Below, one piece after another: positions 22,786 through 36,100 of a stretch of DNA of 64,000 nucleotides; within the stretch, counting starts at the first letter, position 1; each line of letters opens with the position of its first letter. Source of the stretch: Echinococcus granulosus (lineage: Eukaryota; Platyhelminthes; Cestoda; Cyclophyllidea; Taeniidae). The stretch covers positions 2,161,605 through 2,225,604 of the forward strand of contig NW_020170383.1 of the NCBI RefSeq assembly GCF_000524195.1. The letters run 5' to 3'. The position numbers and the translations under genes are program-made. A model generated the notes under the pieces. That model was not told where the DNA came from and did not search any database. It worked only from the letters and a program-made list of their open reading frames with translations.

Positions 22786-25700
22786 TTAACGTTTATGTCT
22801 GCGTTTTCGTTTTCGGCTGCGCTGGGAAGGTGCGTTACAAGTGGAAGCATTGGCGATGGTGGCGAAATTAATCAGTCCTTGAGAGGTATCCATCTTGACC
22901 TCTTCACTTTTCATTTCCTTTTCACCCTGTTCCATCAAGAGAGACACAGATCCATTGGAGTTGCTATTCCAAGTGCTTGTAGATGAAGTCACCTCCGATG
23001 CAGATGCCGCCATCAGTGCAAGACGTGCTGCCGCCTTCCGTCGCCGTTTAGCGTTGCGTTGGCGTCGCTTGTTGCGCTGGGTGAGGCTAGAGAGGTTCTC
23101 AAAAGCTTCCAGCTCTGGAGGAATTGGAGGCTCATCGATAAAGTTGGTGTGGGAGCCCTGGGGATCGATGCCAATTTGGCTGAGAAGGGCCTCGTAGGAG
23201 GAATCGGAGGGAGAGTTGGACACAGTGTGCCATGGCGATGACGACGAAGCAGCGGCAGCGGTGGTAGAAAAAGTGGACTCAGAGACTGTCGGGGAAGGAG
23301 ACCGAAATGATTGTGGTGGAGGGTTGGAGAAAGCGGTGATGATGCGCTTGAAGGCAGCTACTGTGCCTACGGCCCTAGCCACGTTGTTAACTGAAATGAC
23401 CACTTGACGACCCAATTCAAGAAACTCGGGTTGTCGGATAAAGCTGACGACTACTTTATGCGATGAATCCAGTCGCAGAATCTGAAAAGGATGAGACGGT
23501 GATGGTCCACCTCATGAATGGCATTCTTTACGTAAGAAACCAGCTATGCCACAGTGCTGGGAACACTTATGCTCAACGAACTAATGATAATACCTTAGAA
23601 GAATTAGATGAAGCAACTAGCAGATGCATTGCTATAGTGTAAACGAGGCTCTAGTTGGGGCTAGATCAAAATTTATAACTCGTGAATTTACCGTCATAAA
23701 ACTGACAGCGAATACAACGAGTCAAGGACTTTCAGTTGACAAAACACTTTGGGAAACACTGCGATCATCGTGGATAACATCCAATTAGTTTTTCACCTAC
23801 ATGTTTGGAACAGTTACTCGCGAATTGGTATAACACGTATCATGGATAAAGGCCAAACGGCATTGAAGATAGTGACCCGAAAAGAGCAAAGGCATCGCCC
23901 TAAACGCGGCACGTTTAAATGAAGAAACCCCCGTGATCCGTGACCAGGGCAACAAAATGCTAGTTTCGGGTACTAATTTTCTTAAAAGCACTTTAATAAG
24001 CTATTACTGAAGAGGATTGGTTTTACGTAGGCGCATTTTAAATATATTTGATATCCTCAGACGATATTGGTAATGTGAGTTCGTATGCACTCGATGTGAA
24101 AATGGTCATCAGTAGAGCTCAATGACCACGAAAACCTCTTTTGAATCGAGGGAGAAAATAACAACTTTATAAGAAAAAGTACTTTCCCTGGTCAAAGTGA
24201 TTTACGCGCAACGTGATTATCTAGTGTGAAATTTTGATGAGCAGTTTATTCAATGACACCTCGAGTAATCTGGTACTTACACAAAAAGCTGCAACTATGA
24301 AGGTAAGCAATCAATGTGATAGACTGGGTAATTCAAAAGGATCATCTACAGAAATCAGGAGAAGGGTATTTTAACTGGATTAAAGACGGTATTGAGTGAG
24401 CCATACCACAGAATTTGAATCAACCCCAAGGCAGTCGATGGCGCGAGTCAGTTGGTCGCAGGAGAAAGTGGTTTCAAGTACACGAGCATACTGTAGGACA
24501 TTGCCGGCATGGACTCCAACTGTGGAATTGCGCTGCAGGCAGGTACCACCAGTGCTAGGGGCCAGCCAGATTAGATTGGAGATACAGAACGACCAACAAA
24601 CACCGATTGAGGGATCCGCGACGCTACAGCCGACGGTGGGTTCTGCGCTCACCATGACCATGCCCTTACGGGGTAAGGGGAAGTAAGTCCCATCTGGGGT
24701 CTCAGGAACAGCCAGAAGGGAGCCCAGCTGATCTTTGTAGAGAACGTGATGTGGGTGCCGATTATGGCGCAGTTCTATCACACGAATCTGATGAAAGAGG
24801 CCCTCCTGAAAGGAGAAACGACAATGGCGTCTTCTCATCATCAGCAGAACGTGGAAATGTTAACACCACGAAAATGTTGCGGAGTGAAACCTTACTGTCT
24901 GGCCTGCATAGCTTTGAATGACCGATTCGTGCCGAAAATGTCAGAAATAAGCAGAAGAGATCTGTCATGCAACGCGCTAGAGCAGGAATAGTTCCGGCTC
25001 TTGATAATGAAGGACGCACCACTCGAAAATGGTAGCAGTGTCCTTTTCACCGAAAAGTGCACACGAACATGGCGTTAAGGAGAAACGTGTAATGCGGTCA
25101 AGTGGGCTCACGTTAAGCCTGGGGAAATCTTTGGGGAACTCGAAAGCACAGATTGGTTTTTTTCTAAGATCAAAAAAGTGCTTCCGTAAACGAATCACAT
25201 CACTAACTCAGACAACTTCGCTTTTAAACGAAACGTAATTTGTCTTAAGTAATGTTCCCTACTTAATCTAGAATTTTAAACACACTGCAGCCTATGACGA
25301 TGAATTTACCACCTAGCTGTAGCATGCCCATCCCTAAAAAATAAGGAACTGGCGAATAAGGGGCGAATCCAACCAGTACTCAAACTGCACTAAATGAATT
25401 CGTTTTGGAAGCTCAGAAAAGTTTTTAGGCTGATGTGAAAATAACTCTAAAAGGAACTTTCAGTCGCTCCGTCTCCAGAAATCCTTCCAATGCCAACTCC
25501 GGACGTCTCCACCACTGTTTCGAAGAAAATCGACCTAATGCATACGTTAATGGAACCCCTAATGAAACATTATTCCCTAAGGGACAATAGTAGAAGATAA
25601 CATTCCGGCTGAAATGATTGCAAAAAGCCTTTAAATACCAGACACCGCAATGTGCAGCCAAAGAATTGGATCATGACAGAAGACAAGTTTAATGCTCAAG

Positions 25701-28700
25701 CGTTAAGGCCGGTTAAAACGTGACATGAAGAAGGCAAAGAAAGACTGTACTGTTGATAAGTACATATTCCTTTTCTAATGAGAAAAAAAGCAAAAACTAA
25801 ATACTTTTTCCAAGAAATCTGGCAGATATATTGTAGTCTTACAGCATGCAGAGCTAATTTAACGAATCAGAGTTAACGAAACTTCACCTCATCAGGGCCA
25901 AGCCAGAGCCGTTGATCTTCGTGCACCTGACCCATTTTGACCAGCACTTCCAGGATGGGACTGTCCACGCCCGGCACGCTGCTGAACACCTTGGTCACCC
26001 AGCACTCAACTAGGTTGCACATTGACTGCGCGCAGTGAAGCTCTGCCCTAACCGCCAGTTTTGGTGCTATTATGCCCTCATACTGTGCCTTGGAGGACAC
26101 CTCGGCAAGGAAATTCAGAAGATTGCCCACTCCGTAACCGGAGACACTAGACACTGCGAAAACTGGCGGATCTTCGACGAAACACCTAAATTCGTGAGAA
26201 TCAAGCACTAAGCAATCATAGCCCAAAGCCCCCAGCTAATATAAGCACATAGGCCCGAAGAAGATTCTCCATTTTTTGGTAATTTTTGTTTTTAAAAAGT
26301 ACATCCTTAAGAGGTCGAAATGTAGGAGTACTACCAATAAGAGCCTAAATCCAAACATTTCATACAACTTGAAGGGGGCCCAATGTGAATGCAGTTTATT
26401 GTCTATTAACTTGAATCATATTGTCCAAGCACTTAAAGAACCTCCCCTTGAGGAGTAATGGAAATGGAGTACTAAACAATAACCGTCCCAACCGAGAAAT
26501 GCGTAATGACTACAATGCCATAGAATTCCAATGATTAAAACTGAGGGAAATTCGTCAATTTGTCGGTTCTATTTACTTTATTTCACATTGAGATCAATAC
26601 TGAAGAAAGTTTGCCCAATAAAAAAATTGGCATAAACTTAGAAGCAGCCGGTGCATGGGGATAGCGTTCATAATGGTTTCATTTGTCTGCCATCGACACA
26701 GAAATCGCTTGAACAATCACTTATTGATGGCATGCTAGTATTGCAAGAGCAGGAAGAGCTAACTTCACCATTAGAAAAGGTTATTAATAGCTCGCATAGG
26801 CATATCCTACAAATAAGACTGTAAAAAGGCAGAAAATGAAGTCGTCATTAGTCCAGATATCAAAACTATATTGGGCAGAAAGTGTCCAGTGAAGTTTCAT
26901 GACGATTAGGGAATTTGGTGAAATGGATTAAAATACATAATACAAATTGGGGTTCACGCACAAGAGATCCGAGAAAACAGAGATAAATGGTGATAAAAGA
27001 AGTATAACACTATAATTGGGACTATGCTAGCACTGCAGGGTAGGAAGGTAAAACTTCACGAAATTAACTGACACCGGGACGAGGCTAACCTTCCATAATA
27101 CCTTAATTGAATGAGAACAAAACGAACGTATAAAACTGGACATTCCTTTTTCCCTACTATAGGGGAGTTGCAAAGTTATAGAGGAAAAATGGGGGAGCTT
27201 GATAAAACAGAATAAAACGCGTAGAACGAAGAGCATAAAATACTCCGTAAAGTACATTACAAAACACCGAAATATATTCTCAACTTACTCGGAAGTTGTG
27301 AGGCTTCCCTCTTCACCACCATCACTACTGTAAAATTTGATGGTTCTGAGCTCCTGTAGCACACTTCTTCGAATGTCAGCGAGGATCGGGCACGGGTCCA
27401 CAACACCGCCGGCGCTGGCATCAGTGGTGATGAAACGTGCAGCAGAGGCAACGGAGACCTTGGACTGCAGGAAAGCTGCCAGTCCCTCTGAGGTAAGGTC
27501 TACCTTGGAGAAGACCACAACGAGGGGCAGACCAAGGGCCGCGGAGGTGCGGGCGTGGCGGAGACCATCCGCAGTCAGACCGGTGGTGGCAGACACCACG
27601 AGGATGCAGAAGGTCGGTTGGAAGGTGGTAAGGCCAGAAAGAGTGGTTCGCTGGTACTTGCTGTGACCCGCCAAGTCAAGGAAGGTAATCAGGCGATTGG
27701 AGTCGCGAATCACCTGATAACGGAGAGGAGAAATGGGAAACAAGCTCTGCACCCCCATTATGGCAACATCCATTTAACCGTGTTTCCATGTATTGGAGTT
27801 TTTAGAAAGAGGTTTGAACACGTAAAGTTGATTACTGCCACTTTTTTTTGGTTCCAAAATCTGATGGAAGGTAAAATTCCCTTCAAATTTCTTCATTACA
27901 TAAAGCTTAAATGCGATTTTTCCATCAAAACTCAAAGGTCGGTTATGAATAGTGGAAACGAGAATATCGCATTCTCACAACTTTCTAAGTGAGATATAAG
28001 TAGGGAGCGTTTGATAAACATGAGTAGAAGCAATGCTGGACATGAATTGTGGGTCACGCTAAGAGTAACAAGGGTGGTGGTAGAAAAGAACCATCATTAG
28101 TGCGAGGAGTACCTCAAATACTCAGGTTAAATCAGTGAATAAATGCAATCATTATTTTTCCAAAGCATGAATACAAATTCTTTGAAGGGTATGTAGACAA
28201 ATGTACTTTGAATGATAGTATCAAAAAAGTAGCAATATCAATATAGTAGCAAAAAATTGGCATTTGATTATATGGTGTTAAAGCTGTGGGCTTGCTGGGA
28301 GAAAAAATCGCCCAGCTAAAACTGATCAATAGATAAGACTCATGAAAAAGCAGAAAAGGCACCTCTCAAAATACCAGATATGAATGGAATAAATAGAGAG
28401 AAATGGATAGACAAACTTGGTGTTTTGACTAGATGTCAAAGAAAGGTGGTCATCTGCAAGAAGTATTGAACATTGGTAATAACAGATACATTCTATAAAT
28501 GCACTTCAAACAACGGTGATTCTTTTTGCACTTTCTCAAGTCAAATGGTGAACAAAGGGGGAATCATTAAATAAAACCGCTAGAGCTAAAGCTAGTGCGG
28601 TGTTCAGCAACTGCAAAACGGGATGGCTATGGAAAACAGTACTCGCAAAAAGTGCCCAGTTTCTGATAATGTCTCAGCAAAATCTAGCGAGCTTAACAGG

Positions 28701-31149
28701 TATATGTGCGCCAAAATTATAACTGATTAAATGGTAGATTTTAGGCATGGGAAAGAATTCGTGCAGACTTTAAAAAACGAATGCAATTCAAATCATGTTT
28801 GCCCAAGTATAAACAACATAACGACGACCTGAAAACCCTGCTTCCATTTCAGTTATCTGACCAAACATCAAAAATGGCATGTAGATTATGAAACACTGTT
28901 AAGACCCACCTCGATCTCATCCACATTCGACTTAACCTTACTTAAGTTGACACTTCATGACCAGTAGTTGATGGAAAATGATGTCAACTACCAGGGTTCC
29001 GTCTCGACGTTTGCGACTGTTCTGTGCCGAAACTTTGGTGAATTACAAAATCACACCACACATACAAAGCGATAAATTAATTACCTTAACGTTGCAAATT
29101 TTGGTGTCCACTTAACTATTAAACAGCATTTTAATTTCCCGCATGCAAATTTATGCCATCTTGCGACCATGTGCGCCATAATTTCACAAGTGAAAACACT
29201 ATAGCACGAATAATTACAAATACCACAAGGCAACCTATGTACTACTTATGTATTAGAAGCACAAATAGACCACGGTACCTTTAAATAGCGCTTTTGTTCG
29301 CTAAAAGAGCAGAAGTCACATATGCACACCAAAATCGGTATTGACTATCCAGTATCAAGCATGATAACAGGTAGTTAGTTAAATTTAGTAAAATCAACAA
29401 TAAATGCTCCTGAGTACTGTGTTGGCACGGCACCGGAGCTAATTTGAATCGTCTCTGAATTAAAAATCAGGTCTTCGAAAGCCAGCTACGAAATTTAAGG
29501 CTAACTTCTGTAAGCTAATTATGAACCAAGATCAGTGCATTTACCTTATAGAAATGGAACACTTAACCAAACCGGTACGCAAGCATACGGACATACAAAA
29601 CCAAGCACATGAATTCTAACAAATCCCTGATTGATACGCAGAAGCTAAGTGCATAGCCCATACATCAAGAAGACGAAAAGAGGCCTAAATGAAAGTGGAT
29701 TTTAAGGATCGCAAAAACGTCGACACCGAATACAGGTTCTCGTGAGAATTACCTCAATATAAATAACTGTATTGGTAGTGCGTGAATATCATAAACGATT
29801 CCGTATTTCAGTCACTCAGGAGAAATCTGACGGTTTTTCCAAGTTATCAGAATTCGACCTGAACCTAAAATGTGTTGACCTTTTCGCAGAATCATAGAAA
29901 TGAAAAGAGTCAGAGCCCTAGCTAATTCAACAGTGATTAATTACAGAATAAAAGAGGGATAAAATTTTCAGCTTATCGCAACTAATCAATCGGTGATGAA
30001 GACAGTGAAATAACTTTATTCAAAACGCGTTATTCAAACAGGATGTGATTCTGGGAGATGCCGTCATGCAGAGCTGATAATGATTGATAATGAGCCTTCC
30101 ACCCACGCGTAACGCCTACCTATCATTGAATACTTTCAACCGAGATATTAAACTTACTTCATCAACGGTGCGTTTGTTTAGCTGCCCTTGGGAACGGCGA
30201 CGATTAATTAAATGACCGGCAGCATCAAATCCGATTAATTCTGAACTGAGACTGCTTGTGCGACCAGACTGAACCTCGTGAAGATGACGAAAAAGATTGA
30301 GACGAGCCCTGCCTCTACCGTCATCCATTTCGCCATCTGTGAGAACACCAAGGAGGGTAGACTTCCCGACATCTACGCTGCCCAGCATAGCAACACGCAG
30401 ATCGGGAATCTAGAACATAGCAGATTAAGTATACTGGCCAGAATAAATGATAATGAAGAATTCAAGCAAAGAGGGAGAACTCACACCCTGGTTAATTAAT
30501 AGTTTCCACTTTGCATGCAGTTCGATCGCCTTTCTTTGAGGATTAAATGAGGGCCTGGCATCAGCTAGACTGTGTTGAAGATCAGATGAGTCGGAGAAAT
30601 TGGATATTGTGCACTCCCGCAGAATTCGAATGTGAACTCCCAGCCTCTGCGACATTTTGTACAAGGTGAGTAGAGAAGCAGACATCTCCTTAGCAGTCAA
30701 TCCCGTCACGGCTCCATTATCATCTACACCAAGTCGATAGATCGCCTGGCCGCCACCCTCATTAAGACGCCACTTCATTTGTGTCACAAGGTGTTCCAAC
30801 CGATCAGGAGTAGGGCTTATTAATTTCAGCTAAATTATACATGCATTACGTAGCCTGACTCCCACTTTACCTTGTACTCAATATTACCATCTTCTGGTTC
30901 GGGGGGCAAATTCAACGGCAAATTATTTGTACCAGAAAAACTACTTGATTGGAGAAATGCATTCAATATCCTAGGAGAGGTAAAGGAAGGCTCTGATTTA
31001 TTTTTAATTATAGCTATATCGCCAGGTTGTTGGTCACCCAGTGTGGTTCTCGAGTGATCTTGATGTGTCGCAGTTTTGGTGAAACCACACTTCTGGATAT
31101 CTTCAGTGGAGTACAAATCATCAGAGAAGAAAAAGGCCAGTTCATCCAT
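22786..31149 (-). CDS. GTP-binding protein of the GTPBP1/GTPBP2 family
   Basis: Seven exons in transcript order: 31149-30871, 30829-30485, 30409-30158, 27746-27289, 26185-25888, 24805-24407 and 23481-22786. All phases agree and give 908 residues, against about 600 for human GTPBP2. Conserved stretches are EPEDGNIEYKLKL, HLVTQMKWRLNEGGGQAIY and GRGRARLNLFRHLHEVQSGR. G motifs are G1 GSVDVGKST (218-226), G3 DLAGH (316-320), G4 SKVD (372-375) and G5 SSVSG (457-461). KGMVMVS and HAGNVLQYARV in exon 6, and the beta-barrel segment in exon 7, match the C-terminal domain. Family members are EF-Tu/eRF3-like translational GTPases linked to ribosome rescue and mRNA decay. Residues from about 725 have no counterpart in the vertebrate protein: a Ser/Thr-rich linker, then basic NKRRQRNAKRRRKAAARL (814-831) and a terminal RSRKRKRRHKR. 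The internal introns of 0.9-2.4 kb show no other gene. I cannot separate GTPBP1 from GTPBP2 by reading alone. Confidence 0.92.
30830..30870 (-). other. 41 bp mini-intron of the GTPBP gene
   Basis: The exon ends GAGTACAAG before GTAAAG, and the acceptor is tataatttag before CTGAAA. Removing 41 bases joins NIEYK to LKLISP, which matches the family sequence. Reading through would insert a run of residues and meet a stop. Very short introns are typical of many flatworm genes. Confidence 0.85.
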
Positions 31150-31634
31150 AGCGTTAATGTATTAGAAACCAATCAATAAGAAGTATGGAATGAAAGGTTC
31201 GGTGTCTTTTACGAGTAAAAATCATAGGAATAGGATGCAAAGTATACGATTGCGCAATAGTGGCTAAGCCTGAGCATTCAACCAACTAATGTCAAGGTTG
31301 CATCTGGAATGATTTCCTGTAAGCGACTAACCACAGTGAAAATTTCAAACCTGTGTACTACAAATGGTTTTTTGTGTATTTAACTTTTTTATCATAAAAG
31401 GTAATCTGGTCCGATTTTTTGTTCTAAAAATGTCTTTTTTTGGTAGAATGGCTATGCTAGTAAAAACCAAGCAACAAATAATAATATCCGCTATTTGTTT
31501 AATGTATTTTATTATTTATAAACCTGCGACGGCGTCACAAAACCTCTAAAATCAGTGAGTTATGGTTAGCCAATAAAAAAGTTGCGTAATTTGTGGTTTG
31601 TGCATCTTCTACTGTCCTACCGTTTTTGTCGGCT
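31150..31634. promoter_or_regulatory. Divergent (bidirectional) promoter region, GTPBP / NDUFB11
   Basis: Only 485 bases separate the ATG of the GTPBP gene (minus) from that of NDUFB11 (plus). Both transcription starts must lie here or be supplied by trans-splicing. The stretch is AT-rich; no TATA box at a convincing place was identified. Confidence 0.55.
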
Positions 31635-32312
31635 ATGTACATCCGATCGGTTTTTACCGGTTTCCTAAGACATTCATCTCTGTATTGGCTAGCTTCATTG
31701 CCTGCTCCTCTGCGAAATATCAGTACTTCAACGGTCTTTCTGTCGTCTGATCCTTCATTCAAGCACATTTTGCAAAGAAATGATCTCCCCGAAGATGTTA
31801 AAATGAAGATTGAGTCCGAAGCAAAGGACATGTTTAAGGCACAGAATACTAATGTTTTCTTAGTTTATAGGATTGGATTCCATATGGATGGAACGACTAT
31901 GATAAAATAGATGATACGTCCAAGTACAAAACCGCCGCATTCCTGCTAATGGTGTGCTTCACATTCGGACTGGCTTTTCAATTTTGGTATCGTCCCCGTG
32001 GCATGTGAGCGATGCGCATTTGTTTGCTGCTCCTTTTTTGGTGTTTCTATCCTGATTTTCTGCTTGGTTCTTGCAAGGTTATTTGTCGAACATTGAATTT
32101 GGTATCCATTAGACTTACTTGGTCGTCTGTATATCATGCTTTCTTGTCACAATTTTAGTGAAGGAGATTGGGCCAGGCGTGAAGCTTTTCTCGAACTAGA
32201 AAGGCGTCGCAAACTTGGTCTTCCGTTGGTCGATCCTAACCTTATTCCTCCTGAACGTGTTAAGTTGCCTCCCAAAGAACAACTTGGACCTGATTTCAAA
32301 ATTATCCTTTGA
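31635..32312 (+). CDS. NDUFB11: NADH dehydrogenase (complex I) beta subcomplex subunit 11, mitochondrial
   Basis: Three exons, 31635-31838, 31871-32004 and 32159-32312, give 163 residues with consistent phases. Residues 1 to about 40 (MYIRSVFTGFLRHSS...) are basic, hydroxylated and without acidic residues, as expected of a mitochondrial presequence. Exon 2 reads DWIPYGWNDYDK and then one membrane span (TAAFLLMVCFTFGLAFQFWY, residues 89-108). Exon 3 carries the family's C-terminal signature: DWARREAFLELERRRKLGLP, then LVDPNLIPPERVKLP. NDUFB11 (ESSS) is an accessory subunit in the distal membrane arm of complex I. The gene is head-to-head with the GTPBP gene. The first intron is only 32 bp and appears to be GC-AG; a GT donor at 31797 (GAT|GTTAAA) would also keep phase but drop 14 residues. 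Confidence 0.88.
31839..31870 (+). other. 32 bp GC-AG mini-intron of NDUFB11
   Basis: The exon ends TTTAAG before GCACAG, and the intron ends tttatag before GATTGG. A CTAAT-type branch sequence lies inside. Removing it keeps phase 0 and joins MFK to DWIPYG. The competing GT donor at 31797 would give a 74 bp intron, so the exact donor needs transcript evidence. Confidence 0.55.
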
Positions 32313-32439
32313 GTGTAACTATGGGCTCCTTTAAAATATACTAGGCCAGTAGTTTTCATCGGAACTCCCACTTTATAAAATCAAAGCAGTTAGGCTCGCT
32401 GTCTGGTAACATTCCGTGTCTGTTGGCGATGTTTCAACT

Positions 32440-33191
32440 GTCGGTATGAGCTCCTAAATCTCTTCGTTTAAGTTTTGAATGAGTGGTCCTTGGGACATTT
32501 TGACTTTGAAGTACGGTCATCTACACACCCATTGCACTGTCTACTCGTGAGAAGGGTTGCGGGTTAACTTGCTTTGATTGGCATGCTTTGTTTCAAAACT
32601 CATCACCAACGGCAGGTATTGAGTACGATGTCTCGTATTCTCAACTACCAATTTTACCAGCACAAATGAGACGCTGAGCTGTTGCATCCGATACTATCAG
32701 ACATTCGGGAATCCCGAAGTGGTTGGTGGGTAGGTCCAAGGTGGCCTGTAGATCGCTGTCAATTCAGGACAAGCATCCGAATTCCATGCCCACGGCGGAC
32801 GTGCCGCTAAAGACTACGGGTAAATTGCACAAATTTAGGCTCAAAGTGAGTGTTGTGTTCGGAAGTAGACACCCGTCGGGTGGGTAATGAGGGTTGGAGT
32901 TACTTTTGCAGCGGGGATTTTAAAGTGACTTAAGAAAGGCGTTGAGTTGTTCTCAAGCTTTGTCACTCTCGGAGTTGGTGTGGCCCAGGCATTCCGAAGT
33001 GTGAGCGACTGGTTAGGTGTTCGGCAGTGATGCGGCTTGTGTACGTAAAATATGTCGATGAGCTGAGAATATATGTGTGGGTAATGACCGTGAAAGTTAG
33101 CCACATCGACCATCTTCTGCTGGTCCATCTTCAAACGTGCCCAAATTAATAGAAAGTTCTGGCCTAACCTGTTGCAATACCACTTTGCCAC
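32440..33191 (-). mobile_element. Decayed Ty3/gypsy-type pol relic (RT to RNase H junction)
   Basis: An open stretch at 33191-32841 (-) reads NFHGHYPHIYSQLI, recalling the NFYRRFIPH region after the gypsy reverse transcriptase core. It then reads KVTPTLITHPTGVYF, recalling the conserved 'L.HP....F' before the RNase H domain. A weak TSAVGMEF follows beyond a stop, in place of the usual TDAS..G.GAVL. The resemblance is in pattern only; stops and frameshifts show it is dead. No LTRs were identified. Confidence 0.4.
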
Positions 33192-36100
33192 TGGAAAATG
33201 AGCTAACAGGTACCCAAATAAAGGAGGTCCCCAAGTTTGCCATTCAATGGGCGAGACTAGGTTTTAGTCGTCAAATTGCTGGTAGTAAATAGCAAAAGCT
33301 GATGTTCGTAAGACTTCCGTGCATGAAGCGCTGGCTTTTTCCAACTTCGAGTATTCACTAGAGTGCTGTTACCTGTTTCGCGAACAGAAAATGATAGTTT
33401 CTTCCCAAGTTTCACTCGAGTTTGTTAATCGGTTACACCTGTTAGGTAATCATTTCAGGCGCTTAGGCAAAAACACGGCAGGAGCACTTGTGTTCAAGCA
33501 GTCGGGATCGGTAAGTAGTAGAGTTTGGCACTCGATCTCATGACACAAATGTAGAGACACTTATTCTAAAGGAATTGTGCCTGACATTGCAGCGCTACAT
33601 TCAGTTGCATTATATTTGGCTTTTAGACATTCTACTAGTCCCCTGTCCTTTACACTACAATGAGTTCCCTAAACTCCCTGTGCCTGTGCATTATTTATAA
33701 TCAGGAATAGGCTCTCGTCAGAATTTACTATCGACTGTTTTGGTTCATGTTTTGCTTAAATATATGAAATATTTTCTAGTATTAAGTGCTTAGTGTTAAA
33801 AATTTAGCATCATACTTCGACGCAACCTGGACTTTTGCCCATTTGCAGTTATTTATATATTGCTCCAACAAGATCTTACGCTTAGTTTGGCTAAATTTAA
33901 TTGGCCACACCATTGCGGTTATTCGTTTAATTTTACTATTGCCATTATTAATATCGTGAAAAAACTAAACAGTCACCGTCCGATTGTTGTGATTGCATAT
34001 AAAAAAGCTCAATTAGAAGGCCTACTGGCATTACTAGTGTCCGCTTGATGCTAATTGGTTGAGGACGTTCAGTTCATCAGGCCTTCTCACCCCTATCTCC
34101 CTTCATTTGACCAACCAGAAACTAGAGGGGGGAGGCTTTTGACAAAATAGTGCATCATGAGAACGTCAATCTGATTTCGACCGGTGTTAAGGTAGGTGTA
34201 ATACTTTGATAATCATAAACACAAATTACCTTCCTTCAATTAATCTGTCATGACACAATTTGGAGAGAATTATGGTCGACTAATACTAAACACCACTGTT
34301 TCGACTGACCCACCTCGCTAAACACACAGCGTATCTGATCTAGCCTTTGCTTCCAGAACTCTTCAGAAATTCTCAAACTCACGCAAACCACACTTCAATA
34401 ACTTCTGCAACATTGTAGAAACCTTATTTCTAAGCATAGTCAATTTTGAGTTAACTGCGATGGCTATGGAATGGGTGAGCTCACAAACTAAGTATCTGTT
34501 CTTGTTTGACGAGACAATAAATTGCCGCAAAGTCTTTGAAAGGCTGCAACCTTGTAAGTTTATTTTCTCAGATTCTTTATAACAGAGTTAGGCTTTTACG
34601 TTCCACCTAAGATATCGTTGAACAAAAAGAAATTAAAATTGCCTTACCACGTCGACAGAGGTTGATCTAATCATTAAGTAAACATTCAAATTTGGCATTC
34701 TAGTAGGTTGTAAATGGATGTGTCTTTCGTAGTTCAGTGATGCATTAAGAATTTCCATAAGGGAGCAGAAGTATTCTCCGTATTTGCCCATTAGTGGGTG
34801 TTTTAATTGCCCCAGAGGTATGTTTACCTTCCCACTAAAATAGGCCTGATACCTAACTGAACTGTCAAGACTATGTTTACTTAAGCAACTCCACTCGCCC
34901 CTCCCCTTCTTCGCCCCCCTCTCTTTGGATCTCCTTAGCGTATCTGTTTACCCAAGGGGGCAAAAATAGTATCAGATGAGCAAATACAATTTGTGCTTTT
35001 ATGACCACTTTGCTATCCGCCAGATTAGTAGTGTTATGGTGCTCAGATGAGATATATGACCTTAAAAACTACAAAGTAATATTTTCTTCAAGATGCCGCA
35101 GATTTAACGTAGATTGGCTCGTATTTTTGTGTTAGCGTTTGCATAAGCAATTAAATTACCCGAATGGTTTCCAAAGTTTTCGGATGTAATCGAACAAGAG
35201 GTATACTTCAAATACCATTTTCACAAGTTAACATTTACCTTACTACTGAACGTTTTATGTGTTAAGAGGTGTTAAAACAGGATTTGTCTGTTAGTATAAG
35301 TACCATACAGACAATAACTGCTATAAATCAAACAATAAATCTGTCCTCATTCTTGTATTTAAAAGCCAAAACAATGCCGAACAAATCAAAAAAGATATTT
35401 GAAATATTATTGGGTTTGGTTATAAACCCAATGTAATTATACAATACCAATCGCCTTAAGAACTCAGCTTATCGGAAATGCTGAAAAGACTACACAGATT
35501 TCTGCCTTGAAAACAATCAAGAAGCAAGCAAAGTGAGGAATAAACCAAGCAGCGGGATGCAGTTTTACATTCATTGAAGTACCCATTTCACGGATATCTT
35601 TTTGGAATCTAACACCCCCTAGAGAAAATGTGACTCCAGATCATAGATGTGCGTCCTGAAGAAACCTCAAAGAGGCGGTGGATTTGAGAGAAAGTCGTCT
35701 GCTGATGTGAAACACAATGCCAATCATTTTCAGGTGCTGTATCTAGTGAACAACACCATTTTATAAAACACCCTAATGGTTAACATACCAGGTAGATAGA
35801 TAAGTGAATATACAGCCTTATCGAAAGAATAGCAAGCAGTGAAAGCGGCTTCAATCAAAATGAGTATTTTTAACGAACAAGCCACGAGATAATATATTCA
35901 CCAATAGATGATAGTTAACTTGGTTAATAAAGGTGATTAAACGCTTTGAAGTTCAGTTAACTGGAACTTTTAAAGGTGGAAAAAGGCTAAATGTATTTGA
36001 TTTTACCTTAGAAATTATGACTCCCACCGACTAAACGAAGTGAAGTTTACAAATACCAAAATTAAGTAATCGAATAAAGGCGACGCTGATAATCAGTGCT

